NCBI GenBank assembly: GCA_035297145.1 | Contig: DATGZN010000112.1 | Location: 62,001 to 126,000, forward strand | Reading direction: 5' to 3' | Source: QHXW01 sp035297145 | GTDB taxonomy: Bacteria > Acidobacteriota > Terriglobia > Bryobacterales > Bryobacteraceae | DNA: 64,000 nt | Shown here: piece by piece, positions 36,981 to 45,039 of the stretch | Numbering within the stretch: the stretch's first letter is position 1 | Layout of the letters: every line of letters begins with the position of its first letter | The notes under the pieces: generated by a model | What the model saw: only the letters and a program-made list of their open reading frames with translations | The model's database searches: none | What the model was told of the DNA's origin: nothing | Position numbers and translations under genes: made by a program

Positions 36981-37893
36981 GGGAGCCAGGAGAAAAGGGT
37001 TTACTCCCCGTTGCGCGAGCTTTGGAAGTGTAGGCGATATTGTCCGGGCGCGATCGCCACTGACCGCTGGAAAACATTGCGCATGGTATTCACGTTATCC
37101 GATGCGGTGGAGAAGCAGAGTGGAAACTGCGGCCCAAAAAGGAAATGGTTCCAAGTGACTCAGTGAACAGCCCCACTCCTGCCGGCATGCACGGCATAAG
37201 CTTGGCGATCAGGAGAACCGGACGTCATCTTCTTTGCTCCCCGCTGCTCCTTTTGTAGAACAACGGATCAGTGCTCCAAAGCCCGCCTGCCAGTTCTTCC
37301 TGCTCGGAACCGGCTGCTCGGAACGGCCTTTCACTCCCTCCCAACAACTTCCCGTTGCCGGGTTGCCATTGGAAGATTAACGATCCTGGCCTATTCCTTC
37401 GCCGCCCCGCCGAACTTCGCGCCGAACCCGTTCGGTCTGCCACTCCTCCCCCGCCGCCTGGTTCGCCCCGGCTGCGGGGAATTCAACGCAACAGACCCGT
37501 TGCCCAGCTCTTAGTCCAGCGTTTTCTTCCGGTGATTGAGCCTCCGCTCCCCTTTGGGGTTCTTAGGCCCCTCTAGATCGAAGCGTTCAGCCCACTCGCC
37601 TGTCGAAAAGCTCGCCTGTGTGCCCGGCCCGATTCCCCTTCGCTCCCCGCCAGCTTCCCGTTTTAAAGTTTCGCCAGCGGATCAACGTTCCAGGCTCGCT
37701 ACCGTTCACCAGGTTGACTGTCCCATGAACCTCTTGGAACCATCTACATAATGATCCGAACGTTCACATCCGTCAAACAAAATCTTAACTTTCGAGAACA
37801 TTTTCCTCAGTTTTATGACGGTTTGGTTTCATACAGTTACTCACGGCGGGCGGTGCAAGGGTGGTGGATAAAACAGGCCGATGGAGACTTGTT
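36981..37893. other. 0.9 kb gene-poor region with AraC remnant and skewed composition
   Basis: Apart from the AraC-type remnant at 37001-37127, no coding frame with a sensible product is seen. From about 37200 to 37740 the plus strand is pyrimidine-rich and Pro/Arg/Ser-rich in every frame. It contains two similar blocks starting AACTTCCCGTTGCCGG (37346) and AGCTTCCCGTTTTAAAG (37652), each followed by GATTAACGATCC- or GATCAACGTTCC-like sequence. This looks like a decayed duplicated segment. The last 140 bp are AT-richer and lie beyond the 3' end of the BNR gene. Confidence 0.5.
37001..37127 (-). pseudogene. C-terminal remnant of an AraC/GlxA-type regulator
   Basis: The minus strand reads CFSTASDNVNTMRNVFQRSV then AIAPGQYRLHFQSSRNGE and a TAA at 37001-37003. 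This matches the second helix-turn-helix of AraC-family regulators, where GF(S/G)xxDTMRRxFxRxxGxxPGxYRxxF is typical. Only the last 40 or so residues survive; upstream of about 37127 the frame loses similarity. It lies just downstream of the ADOP permease on the other strand and is not functional. Confidence 0.6.
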
Positions 37894-39123
37894 TTATTTT
37901 CCGGGAACCAGCTTTAAAACCATGCCGGTATCGGTGGCGATCCAGATGTTTTTGTCGTCAATGGCCGAGATGATGACGCGATGTGCGGTGGCGCGGTAAT
38001 CCACGTCCATCTCGTGCCAGTTGTCCAAGTCGTCGCTGCGCAATACTTTAACCGGTCCGGGGATGGGGCTGTCATTCAGACGGTCCAGCTTCTCGATTCC
38101 GGTCAGGTAGGCGGGACCGCTTGGCGGTAAAGCCACGTCGGTGATGAGCCGGTTCTGTTCGCGGAAGACGCGCGAGCTTTCGCCCGTGGTCCAATCGATG
38201 CGAAACACTTCCGACGGCCAATCGAACGCGTCCTTGAACTGAATGATGCCCAGACCGTAGCCATTCAGCGAAAGCCGCACGCAAGCAACGTGGCCGAACA
38301 GGGAACCGGTGGTGGGGTTCCATGTCTTTCCGCCGTTACGCGTCTGCAGGAAGATGGAGAGGTGCGGCGCCTCCCGCCGCGAGGAGGAGACGTGCGACGG
38401 ACTCACCCATTCGGGAATAACGCGCCGTGGATCGGGGGCGGGCTGATTCCATCCGGTGATGATCCCCGCGTCCGGACCGGCGAAGTCGATCCAGTTGTAG
38501 ATGGTCCGCTCGGGCGTGGAGTCCGGCTGGGCCGCCGCCGCTAGTTCCGTCCAGGTTTTTCCACCGTCGGACGTTTCGTAAACCTTCTTCTGGTCGCCCA
38601 CCGCCCAACCATGCTCGGCACTGTTGAAGAAGACACGCTCGATGTCGTTCAACACCGTCAGCTTTTTCCAGGTGCGGCCGCCATCTTCGCTGCGCCAGAT
38701 GGCGTCATCGGTGACCATCCATCCTCGGCTGCTATCCCGGAAGAACAACGAGACGGGGACGTCCTTGAGCGGAGTGAATGTCCAGTGCTGGCCGCCATCG
38801 TTGCTGACGAGAGTGGTGGGCTTGATTTTGCCATCCTTCTCGAGCAGGAATCCGGCGGCGACACCGTGCTGAGCTGTTAAAAACCTGAAGTCGTTGATGA
38901 CCAGCGAGGAGTTCAACTCGTCGTACGAGTACACCTTGCGCCAGCCTTCGTTATTTTCGGCGGCGGAAACCACGGTTGCCACGGCGAGCCAGGTTGCCAG
39001 GATCAGAAATGAGTATGCGTGACCGCTCCCTGTGGTCGCGGCTCGGCTTGGGCCCCGCGCGATTCTGAGCCGCGACCAAAGGGAGCGGTAAACGCTTGAG
39101 TCTTGTGGCAATCGCAGGAACAC
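37894..39123 (-). CDS. BNR/Asp-box (YCF48-like) propeller protein with disturbed N-terminus
   Basis: 409 residues from the GTG at 39123, which has GAGGGG eight bases upstream and follows the GAF gene's stop by four bases. The body is a beta-propeller with Asp-box motifs SNDGGQHWTF, SEDGGRTWKKL, SDGGKTWTEL and NGGKTWNPT, plus AEHGWAVG repeats seen in YCF48/HCF136-like photosystem assembly factors and in sialidase-fold proteins. A hydrophobic export segment (AYSFLILATWLAVATVVSAA) does not begin until about residue 36. It is preceded by residues encoded by a 68 bp palindromic repeat, so the natural signal peptide was probably disturbed. Function unknown; likely secreted. Confidence 0.8.
   Translation of the reverse strand: MFLRLPQDSSVYRSLWSRLRIARGPSRAATTGSGHAYSFLILATWLAVATVVSAAENNEGWRKVYSYDELNSSLVINDFRFLTAQHGVAAGFLLEKDGKIKPTTLVSNDGGQHWTFTPLKDVPVSLFFRDSSRGWMVTDDAIWRSEDGGRTWKKLTVLNDIERVFFNSAEHGWAVGDQKKVYETSDGGKTWTELAAAAQPDSTPERTIYNWIDFAGPDAGIITGWNQPAPDPRRVIPEWVSPSHVSSSRREAPHLSIFLQTRNGGKTWNPTTGSLFGHVACVRLSLNGYGLGIIQFKDAFDWPSEVFRIDWTTGESSRVFREQNRLITDVALPPSGPAYLTGIEKLDRLNDSPIPGPVKVLRSDDLDNWHEMDVDYRATAHRVIISAIDDKNIWIATDTGMVLKLVPGK
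39022..39089. repeat. Palindromic repeat inside the 5' end of the BNR gene
   Basis: The arms ACCGCTCCCTGTGGTCGCGG plus CTC (39022-39044) and the complementary arm at 39067-39089 pair over 23 bp with one mismatch, around a 22-base GC-rich loop. This is a REP/MITE-sized hairpin. Its position between the start codon and the signal-peptide codons shows insertion into a coding region. The arms would make an extremely stable mRNA hairpin. Confidence 0.75.
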
Positions 39124-39127
39124 GTTG

Positions 39128-39733
39128 TCAGCCCCTCGGTTGCACCGGGCCGGAAGAAAGCACCAGTTCTACATGGCCGGCTTCGGCAACCGCGGTCGGT
39201 TCCATGCGCGCCAAGACCAGCATGCAGCCCACCTGCTCACCCACCGTAGTGAGTACCTCCATTTCGCTGCCGGTATGCTGGTGCGGCGCACGATGCTGGA
39301 CGTTGATGACACCCACCACGCGGTTGCGGGCAATCACGGGGGCCGAAAGGAAAGCTTCGAACGTGTCTTCCGGCAAGTCGCCGAAATACTTGAACCGGGG
39401 ATCTCTATAGGATTCTCGTGAAATCGCCAACAGGCGCCGCTCGCGCGCCACCCAACCGGTGAGACCTTCGCTCAACTTGAGGCGTATTTTGCCGATAGTG
39501 GAGGGATGCGGCGTGTTGGAAGCGCAGAGCACAAGCTGGTCATGATCCAGCAGGTAAACCAGGCAGGAATCGCATTCCATGAATTCGACGATCAGGGATA
39601 CGATGCCTTGCAGAACCTCCTGGAGGCTCATCTCGCGGACCATGAACCGGCTGATTTTCTGAAAAAGGCGCAGTTGCTGTTCGGTGCGCTCGAGGCGCAT
39701 CTCTAGCTCTCTGGCTTTAGGCATTACCTCCAT
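39128..39733 (-). CDS. GAF domain protein
   Basis: 201 residues from the ATG at 39733. A short coiled N-terminus (ARELEMRLERTEQQLRLFQK) leads into one GAF domain at about 35-180: MSLQEVLQGIVSLIVEFMEC, SCLVYLLDHDQLVLCAS, GLTGWVARERRLLAI, FEAFLSAPVIARNRVVGVIN, GSEMEVLTTVGEQVGCMLVL. GAF domains bind small molecules or serve as sensors. No output domain is attached, so it probably works with a partner. The adjacent upstream gene is a single-domain response regulator (23 bp away) and the BNR gene follows. Signal sensing coupled to phosphotransfer is an inference. Confidence 0.82.
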   Translation of the reverse strand: MEVMPKARELEMRLERTEQQLRLFQKISRFMVREMSLQEVLQGIVSLIVEFMECDSCLVYLLDHDQLVLCASNTPHPSTIGKIRLKLSEGLTGWVARERRLLAISRESYRDPRFKYFGDLPEDTFEAFLSAPVIARNRVVGVINVQHRAPHQHTGSEMEVLTTVGEQVGCMLVLARMEPTAVAEAGHVELVLSSGPVQPRG

Positions 39734-39756
39734 TATAGGAGCGTGGCGGCAAGCCG

Positions 39757-40128
39757 TTATTTGGCCAGCTCGGCAATCGAGCGTAACAGGATTTCCATGC
39801 GCACCGGCTTGGCTAGCACACGGTGGACGAATTCCCTTTCCACGCCGGCGGCCAGGTCTTCGGTCCACCCAGAGATCACGATGACCTTCAGTGGCGGCAT
39901 TCCGGGAGGCCGTTTGTGGTTCTTGAGGGTGCGAATGAGCGCAAGGCCATCCTCCATCTCGGGGACGCGCAAGTCCGTGATGACGACTTCGGGATCGGTT
40001 TGCTCGAGAAGGAGAAAGGCAGCACGACAGGTTTCGGCGGTTTGTACCTGGTGACCGGCGTGCTCCAGAATCAGCCTGTAGAGCTCCAGGAGCTGGCGGT
40101 CGTCATCCACTAGAAGCAGCCGGGACAT
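39757..40128 (-). CDS. Single-domain response regulator
   Basis: 123 residues consisting of one CheY-like receiver domain. The acidic pair is in LLVDDDRQ, the phosphoacceptor is D52 in VITDLRVPEMEDG, the conserved Ser/Thr lies in VIVISGW and the Lys in VLAKPVRME. No DNA-binding or enzymatic output domain is present, so it should act by protein contact. It lies between the SDR gene (6 bp upstream) and the GAF protein gene (23 bp downstream) in a minus-strand array. The cognate histidine kinase is not in the window. Confidence 0.9.
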   Translation of the reverse strand: MSRLLLVDDDRQLLELYRLILEHAGHQVQTAETCRAAFLLLEQTDPEVVITDLRVPEMEDGLALIRTLKNHKRPPGMPPLKVIVISGWTEDLAAGVEREFVHRVLAKPVRMEILLRSIAELAK

Positions 40129-40134
40129 GGATGA

Positions 40135-40980
40135 TCAGAAGTGCAGCCCGCCGCTGGCGATGAGCACTTCGCCCGTGACGTAATCGGAAAGCGGCGAGCA
40201 AAAGAACAGCACGGGTCCGGCCGCCTCTTCCGGCGTTCCCATACGGCCCAGCGGGCACGATGACTTCACCATGTCCAGAATCTTCTGCTGCGCGCCAAGG
40301 ACGATGGGGTGTCCTTGGATATCGACGGCAGTGGTATCCGGCGCGAGCGGCTGCGTGAGCCGCGTCTCGATCATCCCGAAGCCCACGCAGTTCACGTTGA
40401 CGTTGTAGCGCCCCCATTCCTTGGCTAGCGTGCGCGTCAGTCCGATGATGGCGGCTTTCCCGGAAGAGTAGCCGGCCTGGCCTGGGTCTCCATCGATGCC
40501 GGCGATTGAAGTGATGTTCACGACTTTGCGCATCACGCGGCGCCCCTCGGCGATCTCACGCTTGGCGGTTTCGCGAAGAAAAGAGGATGCCGCGCGCAGC
40601 ACACGGAACGGCGCCATGATGTGGATATCGAGCATGGCTTGAAACTGCTCGTCGGTGGTTTTCTGGATGAGGTTGTGCCAGGTGTAGCCGGCGTTATTGA
40701 CGATGATGTCGAGTGAACCGAAGGCCGCGAGCGTCTTATCGATGAGCTGCTGTGGAAACTCGGGCCGCGTGATGTCGCCCGCCATGTGCGCGGCGCGTCC
40801 TCCCGAGTTCTGAATGGCGTTGGATGTCTCGGCGGCAGGAACGGCGTCCAGATCGTTGATCATCACCGCGGCGCCAGCGGCCGCCAGCTTTTCGGCGATG
40901 GCCCGGCCGATGCCTCGTCCTGCGCCCGTGATCAGCGCGGTTTTCGATTCCAGCGTAAATGTTGAAGTATTCACTGTCAC
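40135..40980 (-). CDS. Short-chain dehydrogenase/reductase (FabG-like)
   Basis: 281 residues if the GTG at 40980 is the start. The NAD(P) motif TALITGAGRGIGRAIAEKLA is at about 12-31, NNAG at about 90 (IIVNNAGYTW), and the catalytic set is Ser in NITSIAGI with YSSGK (Tyr-x3-Lys). The C-terminus ends GEVLIASGGLHF, the usual SDR end. An unusually long segment around ILDMVKSSCPLGRMGTPEEA makes it a little larger than FabG. It follows dapD on the minus strand after a palindromic spacer. It probably reduces a keto or hydroxy substrate; the annotation 3-oxoacyl-ACP reductase would be a guess. Confidence 0.85.
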   Translation of the reverse strand: MTVNTSTFTLESKTALITGAGRGIGRAIAEKLAAAGAAVMINDLDAVPAAETSNAIQNSGGRAAHMAGDITRPEFPQQLIDKTLAAFGSLDIIVNNAGYTWHNLIQKTTDEQFQAMLDIHIMAPFRVLRAASSFLRETAKREIAEGRRVMRKVVNITSIAGIDGDPGQAGYSSGKAAIIGLTRTLAKEWGRYNVNVNCVGFGMIETRLTQPLAPDTTAVDIQGHPIVLGAQQKILDMVKSSCPLGRMGTPEEAAGPVLFFCSPLSDYVTGEVLIASGGLHF

Positions 40981-41007
40981 TTTGCAGACTTGGGCCAGAC
41001 GTGTCCG

Positions 41008-41051
41008 GCCCCTACCCAGCATCCAGTGTAGGGGCGAGGCACGCCTCGCCC
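41008..41051. repeat. Two short adjacent palindromes downstream of dapD
   Basis: GCCCCTAC (41008-41015) pairs with GTAGGGGC (41028-41035). GGGCGAGGC (41032-41040) pairs with GCCTCGCCC (41043-41051). They overlap and could form alternative hairpins in the transcript between dapD and the SDR gene, or be a REP-like element. There is no T-run for a classical terminator. Confidence 0.55.
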
Positions 41052-41055
41052 TGTG

Positions 41056-41892
41056 CTACCGCAGGAGATCTTCCAGTTGAATCTTGGCGTCGGTTTTCTC
41101 GTCGCGGTATTTTACTATGACCGGAGTGTAGAGAGAAATCCCCCATTCCTTACCCGGCCCGCTGGCGATGGCGCGCGAGCCTGCGATGACCACGGCATTC
41201 TCGGGAATGACCAGCGGTTCATCATCGGTGGCGCGGTGGATTGCGTTGCGGACGATGTCGTAGACCGGCGTCGAGCGGTTGAGGATGGTGCCCGTGCCGA
41301 GCACGGCGCGGCGCTTCACCACCGTTCCCTCGTAAACGCCGCAATTGCCGCCCACCAGCACTTCATCTTCGATGATCACGGGGAGCGCACCCACGGGCTC
41401 CAACACACCGCCGATCTGGGATGCAGCCGAGATATGGCAATTGCGCCCCACCTGCGCGCAGCTTCCCACGAGCGCGTGTGAATCAATCATGGCGCCGTCG
41501 CCGACATACGAGCCGGCGTTGACGTACATGGGCGGCATGCACGTTACACCTTTGCCAACAAAGCAGCCATCGCGAATGCTCGATCCGCCGGGCACGATGC
41601 GCACGCCGCTCTGCGCGGTGAAACTTTTCACAGGATAGGTGGCCTTGTCAAAAAACGGCTGCCGGTTGGCGTTCACCGACATGTCCACGATTCCACCCAT
41701 CCGGAATCCAAGCAGAATGCCCTTCTTGACCCAGCCGTTCACACGCCAGCCGCTTCGGGCATTAGCGTCGGGCTCGGCGGCGCGGATCGCACCAGCATTC
41801 AACGCAGCTTTGAATTCCTGGAAGAGCTGGAATTGATCTTCGGTGTAGACGTTGGGTTTTTCGTCAAAGAGCTTCTCGATCCTAGCTTGCAA
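41056..41892 (-). CDS. dapD: 2,3,4,5-tetrahydropyridine-2,6-dicarboxylate N-succinyltransferase
   Basis: 278 residues from TTG at 41892, chosen because GGAGGG lies six bases upstream; the frame overlaps the dapA stop by 11 bases. The N-terminal helical part (ARIEKLFDEKPN) leads to PDANARSGWRVNGWVKKGIL, then a left-handed beta-helix of hexapeptide repeats (DMSVNANRQPFFDKATYPVK, GAMIDSHALVGSCAQVGRNC, GVLEPVGALPVIIEDEVLVG). This matches DapD (E. coli form 274 residues). It transfers succinyl from succinyl-CoA to tetrahydrodipicolinate in lysine and peptidoglycan synthesis. Flanked by dapA, dapB, lysC and asd, so the call is firm. Confidence 0.95.
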   Translation of the reverse strand: MQARIEKLFDEKPNVYTEDQFQLFQEFKAALNAGAIRAAEPDANARSGWRVNGWVKKGILLGFRMGGIVDMSVNANRQPFFDKATYPVKSFTAQSGVRIVPGGSSIRDGCFVGKGVTCMPPMYVNAGSYVGDGAMIDSHALVGSCAQVGRNCHISAASQIGGVLEPVGALPVIIEDEVLVGGNCGVYEGTVVKRRAVLGTGTILNRSTPVYDIVRNAIHRATDDEPLVIPENAVVIAGSRAIASGPGKEWGISLYTPVIVKYRDEKTDAKIQLEDLLR

Positions 41893-42784
41893 CGCGCACC
41901 CTCCGGTCCGCCAGGAGTCCGAGGGATTCGAGCACCTTCTCAATCTTGCTCAGATTCTCGGGTTTGGGCGGGCACATGGGAAGGCGGAAGACCGGATCGA
42001 GCAGGCCCATCAATCCCAAAGCCGCCTTCACCGGGATGGGGTTGGATTCGACGAAGTTGATTTCCATGAGCGGCAGGTACTTGCGTTGGACGACGCGTGC
42101 GCCGGCGAAATCGCCATTCAGGCATAGGTTTGCGAGTGCGGTCATTTCCGCGGGAATCTCGTTGGATGCGACTGAGATGACGCCGCGCCCGCCCAGCGCG
42201 ATCAGCGGCAGCGTAACGGCGTCATCGCCCGAGAGCACGGCGAAAGTATCGGGCACTTGCTGGATCACGTTCGCCATCTGCGTGATGTTCCCCGAGGCCT
42301 CTTTGACGCCGACGATGTTGTCAATCTGCGCCAGCCGCCCAAGTGTCGCCGGCTCGATGTTCACCCCTGTGCGGCCTTGGACGCTGTAGACGATCATCGG
42401 AATCCGCACGGCCGCGGCGATGGCCTTGAAGTGCTGATAAAGACCTTCCTGCGTGGGTTTGTTGTAATACGGAGTCACGGAAAGGATGCCATCGGCGCCA
42501 AGACGTTCCACTTCCTGGGCCAGCTCAATCACCTCTTGCGTATTGTAGCCGCCCGCTCCAGCCAGCACCGGGACCTTGCCTTTGGCTTCTTCAAGCGTGA
42601 TCTCAACGATGCGCAGATGCTCGGCGCGCGTGAGCGTGGGGTTCTCGCCGGTTGTGCCGCAGGGAACCAAAAAGTTGATACCGGCGTCAATCTGGCGCCG
42701 GACGAGCTTGCGCAACGCCGCTTCGTCGAGCGAAAGGTCACGCTGGAATGGAGTGACCAGAGCAGTTCCGCATCCTGTTAACAT
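41882..42784 (-). CDS. dapA: 4-hydroxy-tetrahydrodipicolinate synthase
   Basis: 300 residues. TTG-box CGTTGE (T44, T45), catalytic Y133 in VYSVQGRTG and Schiff-base lysine K161 in GVKEASGN sit at the same numbers as in E. coli DapA. The Tyr is followed by SVQGRTG rather than the usual NVPxRTG. It condenses pyruvate with aspartate semialdehyde, the committed step to DAP and lysine. The ATG has AGGAGGGG about four bases upstream. A 166 bp spacer with a large inverted repeat separates it from dapB. Its end overlaps the dapD start, so the two are translationally coupled. Confidence 0.96.
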   Translation of the reverse strand: MLTGCGTALVTPFQRDLSLDEAALRKLVRRQIDAGINFLVPCGTTGENPTLTRAEHLRIVEITLEEAKGKVPVLAGAGGYNTQEVIELAQEVERLGADGILSVTPYYNKPTQEGLYQHFKAIAAAVRIPMIVYSVQGRTGVNIEPATLGRLAQIDNIVGVKEASGNITQMANVIQQVPDTFAVLSGDDAVTLPLIALGGRGVISVASNEIPAEMTALANLCLNGDFAGARVVQRKYLPLMEINFVESNPIPVKAALGLMGLLDPVFRLPMCPPKPENLSKIEKVLESLGLLADRRVRVAS

Positions 42785-42800
42785 GTACCCCTCCTAAAAA

Positions 42801-42911
42801 GGATTTGGGATTTGGGACTTGGGATTTGGTAAGGGCCGTCGACGTGGCCCGGTACCGTCGCCAATCGTTCGGAGCTACAACACCAAATCCCAGATCCTAA
42901 ATCCCAAATCC
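42801..42911. repeat. Long inverted repeat between dapB and dapA
   Basis: GGATTTGGGATTTGGGACTT (42801-42820) and the next ten bases to 42830 form one arm. The complementary arm is at 42882-42911 and pairs at 27 of 30 positions. Extra copies of AAATCCCAAATCC continue to 42946. The loop (42831-42881) holds a second GGGCC/GGCCC dyad. On the transcript this is a large stem-loop that could attenuate or stabilise the dapA-dapD part. Confidence 0.8.
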
Positions 42912-42950
42912 TGCTTTTGCGTCCCAAATCCCAAATCCTAAATCCGTCTT

Positions 42951-43655
42951 TTACTCAAACAATATCTCACGAAATTCGTGAAAGCCTTTCTTCCCCACGA
43001 TCCATTGCGCGGCCTTCAACGCTCCGCGCGCGAATCCTTCCCGATTGCGCGCCGTGTGGCGCAAGGTGATGGTGTCGGCAGCTGAATCGAAGCCGATCTC
43101 GTGCGTGCCAGGGTGCGCGCCGGCGCGATTGGAGCTGACATCGATGGCTCGCGTGTAGCCGGCGGCCTTCATTTCCTCAACAAGCTTCAGCAGCGTGCCA
43201 GACGGCGCGTCCTTTTTGGTGGAATGATGGATCTCCCACGCCCAGGCGCCGTACTCGGGCTGCGCCGCCAGCAACCGGACTGCTTCCGCCACCAAGCGGG
43301 CGAACACATTGACGCCGATCGAATAGTTGGGGCTCCACACGAGTCCGATGCCGTGCTTCTCGACGGCAGTCTTGACGCGGGCGAGGTGTTCCGTCCAGCC
43401 GGTGGTGCCGACGACAATGCTGACTCCGAGCGGGGCGATCCGCTCCACGTTTTCGACGACCGCGGATGGAATCGAAAAATCGACGGCCACGTCGACGCCG
43501 CGAAAATTCTCCGCGATGACGCCCTCGTAATTGGCGTTATTGAACTCATCCAGTTTCAGAGCGACCGCAAAGCCGTACTCCGGCGCCAGTTGCTCGATGA
43601 GCCGCCCCATCTTGCCGTAGCCCACGATGGCGAGGCGTCGTTCAGGCTGCGGCAT
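42951..43655 (-). CDS. dapB: 4-hydroxy-tetrahydrodipicolinate reductase
   Basis: 234 residues from the ATG at 43655; the start overlaps the lysC stop by 14 bases. The N-terminal Rossmann motif is AIVGYGKMGRLIEQL. GTTGWTEHL lies at about 83-91, SPNYSIGVNVFARL at about 108-121 and the substrate motif EIHHSTKKDAPSGT at 141-154 with catalytic His143/144 and Lys148. DapB reduces the DapA product to tetrahydrodipicolinate using NAD(P)H. The family is usually 240-270 residues, so this one is on the short side. It is translationally coupled to lysC and followed by the inverted-repeat spacer. Confidence 0.93.
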   Translation of the reverse strand: MPQPERRLAIVGYGKMGRLIEQLAPEYGFAVALKLDEFNNANYEGVIAENFRGVDVAVDFSIPSAVVENVERIAPLGVSIVVGTTGWTEHLARVKTAVEKHGIGLVWSPNYSIGVNVFARLVAEAVRLLAAQPEYGAWAWEIHHSTKKDAPSGTLLKLVEEMKAAGYTRAIDVSSNRAGAHPGTHEIGFDSAADTITLRHTARNREGFARGALKAAQWIVGKKGFHEFREILFE

Positions 43656-45039
43656 CGGCGGCTCCGTTTCTATCGAAAACCGCAGGATCGAGCTGCGCAA
43701 AGAACTCGCGATGCAGAGCTTCCACTGTGCGTTTCAGGTCCGCTTCGGCCACGACGAAGCTCAGATTTAGCAGCGATGCCCCCTGCGAGATCATCCGGAT
43801 GTTGATGGATTCGAGCGACCCGAAGACGCGCGCGGCGACTCCGGGCGTGTAGCGAATGTTGTCGCCCACTAAGCAGACGATGGCCTGGCTTTCCTCGATC
43901 GCAACCTCCGAGAACTGGCGCAGCTCGGTGCAGATTTCCGCGAGCCGGTGCGGATTGTCGATGGTCAGCGAAACGCTCACTTCCGAGGTCGCCACCATAT
44001 CCACTGGCGTCTCCAGCCGTTCGAACACGTCGAAAATGCGCTTCAGAAAACCGTGGGCCATCAGCATGCGAGTGGAGTGAATGTTCACTAGCGTGATTTT
44101 GCGCTTGCACGCGATGGATTTCACGGTGTTCGAGGTGTGGACCGGCTCGGCCACAATGCGCGTGCCTTCCACGGCGGGGCGGCGCGAGTTCAAGATCAGC
44201 ACAGGGATGTTTTTCTCGACCGCTGGAATTACCGTAGCCGGATGCAGCACCTTGGCGCCGAAGTAAGCCAGCTCCGCCGCCTCGGCGAAAGAAATGATCT
44301 TCACGCGGTGGCCGCCGCCCAGGATGGTGGGATCGGCGGTGAGCATGCCGTCCACGTCGGTCCAGATCTCGATCTCTTCTGCACCGATGCCGGCACCCAC
44401 GATCGACGCTGTGTAATCCGACCCGCCGCGCCCGAGTGTGGTCGTTACACCCTCAAGTGTCGCCCCGATAAAGCCGCCCATGACGACGATCTTGTCTTTC
44501 GCAAGCGGCGGAATTGCGGCCGCTAGGCGCGCGTACGTTTCGGGATATAAGGGAGCGGCCTGCGTATGGCGGTGATCGGTGACAATCACGCGCCGGGAAT
44601 CCACGTGCGCGGCTTTCATCCCGAAATGCGCGAAGGCCAACGTCACAATATAGCTCGAGAGCCGCTCGCCGTAACTTGAGATGGCGTCGATGGAGCGCGG
44701 CGTCAACTCCCCTAGCACCGCCAGACCTTTGGCCAACTCGGTCAGCTCTTGAAAATGCTCGTCGAGCGTGCGGTCGAGCTCCGCGCGGTCCGCCAGCGGC
44801 ACCACCAGGCGCGCTTCGCGCGAATGAAAATCGCGGAGATCGTGAATCTGGGCGAGGTAGTCGGCGCGGGTTCCGTTGATGGCGGCATTGGCGATGGCTA
44901 GCAGCTTATTCGTGGTCTTGCCCATCGCCGATACCACCACAACCGGCTTGCGTTCCGCGCGCGCGCGCACAATCGACGCCACGCGCTCGATGGCGGGAGC
45001 CGATTCGACCGACGTCCCGCCGAACTTCATCACAATCAT
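43642..45039 (-). CDS. lysC: Aspartate kinase
   Basis: 465 residues from ATG at 45039. The nucleotide-binding start IVMKFGGTSV, SYGERLSSYIV (about 122-132) and GRGGSDYTASIVGAG (about 210-224) mark the kinase domain. Two ACT domains fill about 310-465 (VNIHSTRMLMAHGFLKRIFD and VCLVGDNIRYTPGVAARVFG), which bind lysine or threonine for feedback. It is the monofunctional LysC type, not the fused ThrA type. Start ATG and asd stop overlap in TGATG, so translation is coupled. A longer upstream frame in the same register is antisense to other genes and was rejected. Confidence 0.95.
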   Translation of the reverse strand: MIVMKFGGTSVESAPAIERVASIVRARAERKPVVVVSAMGKTTNKLLAIANAAINGTRADYLAQIHDLRDFHSREARLVVPLADRAELDRTLDEHFQELTELAKGLAVLGELTPRSIDAISSYGERLSSYIVTLAFAHFGMKAAHVDSRRVIVTDHRHTQAAPLYPETYARLAAAIPPLAKDKIVVMGGFIGATLEGVTTTLGRGGSDYTASIVGAGIGAEEIEIWTDVDGMLTADPTILGGGHRVKIISFAEAAELAYFGAKVLHPATVIPAVEKNIPVLILNSRRPAVEGTRIVAEPVHTSNTVKSIACKRKITLVNIHSTRMLMAHGFLKRIFDVFERLETPVDMVATSEVSVSLTIDNPHRLAEICTELRQFSEVAIEESQAIVCLVGDNIRYTPGVAARVFGSLESINIRMISQGASLLNLSFVVAEADLKRTVEALHREFFAQLDPAVFDRNGAADAAA

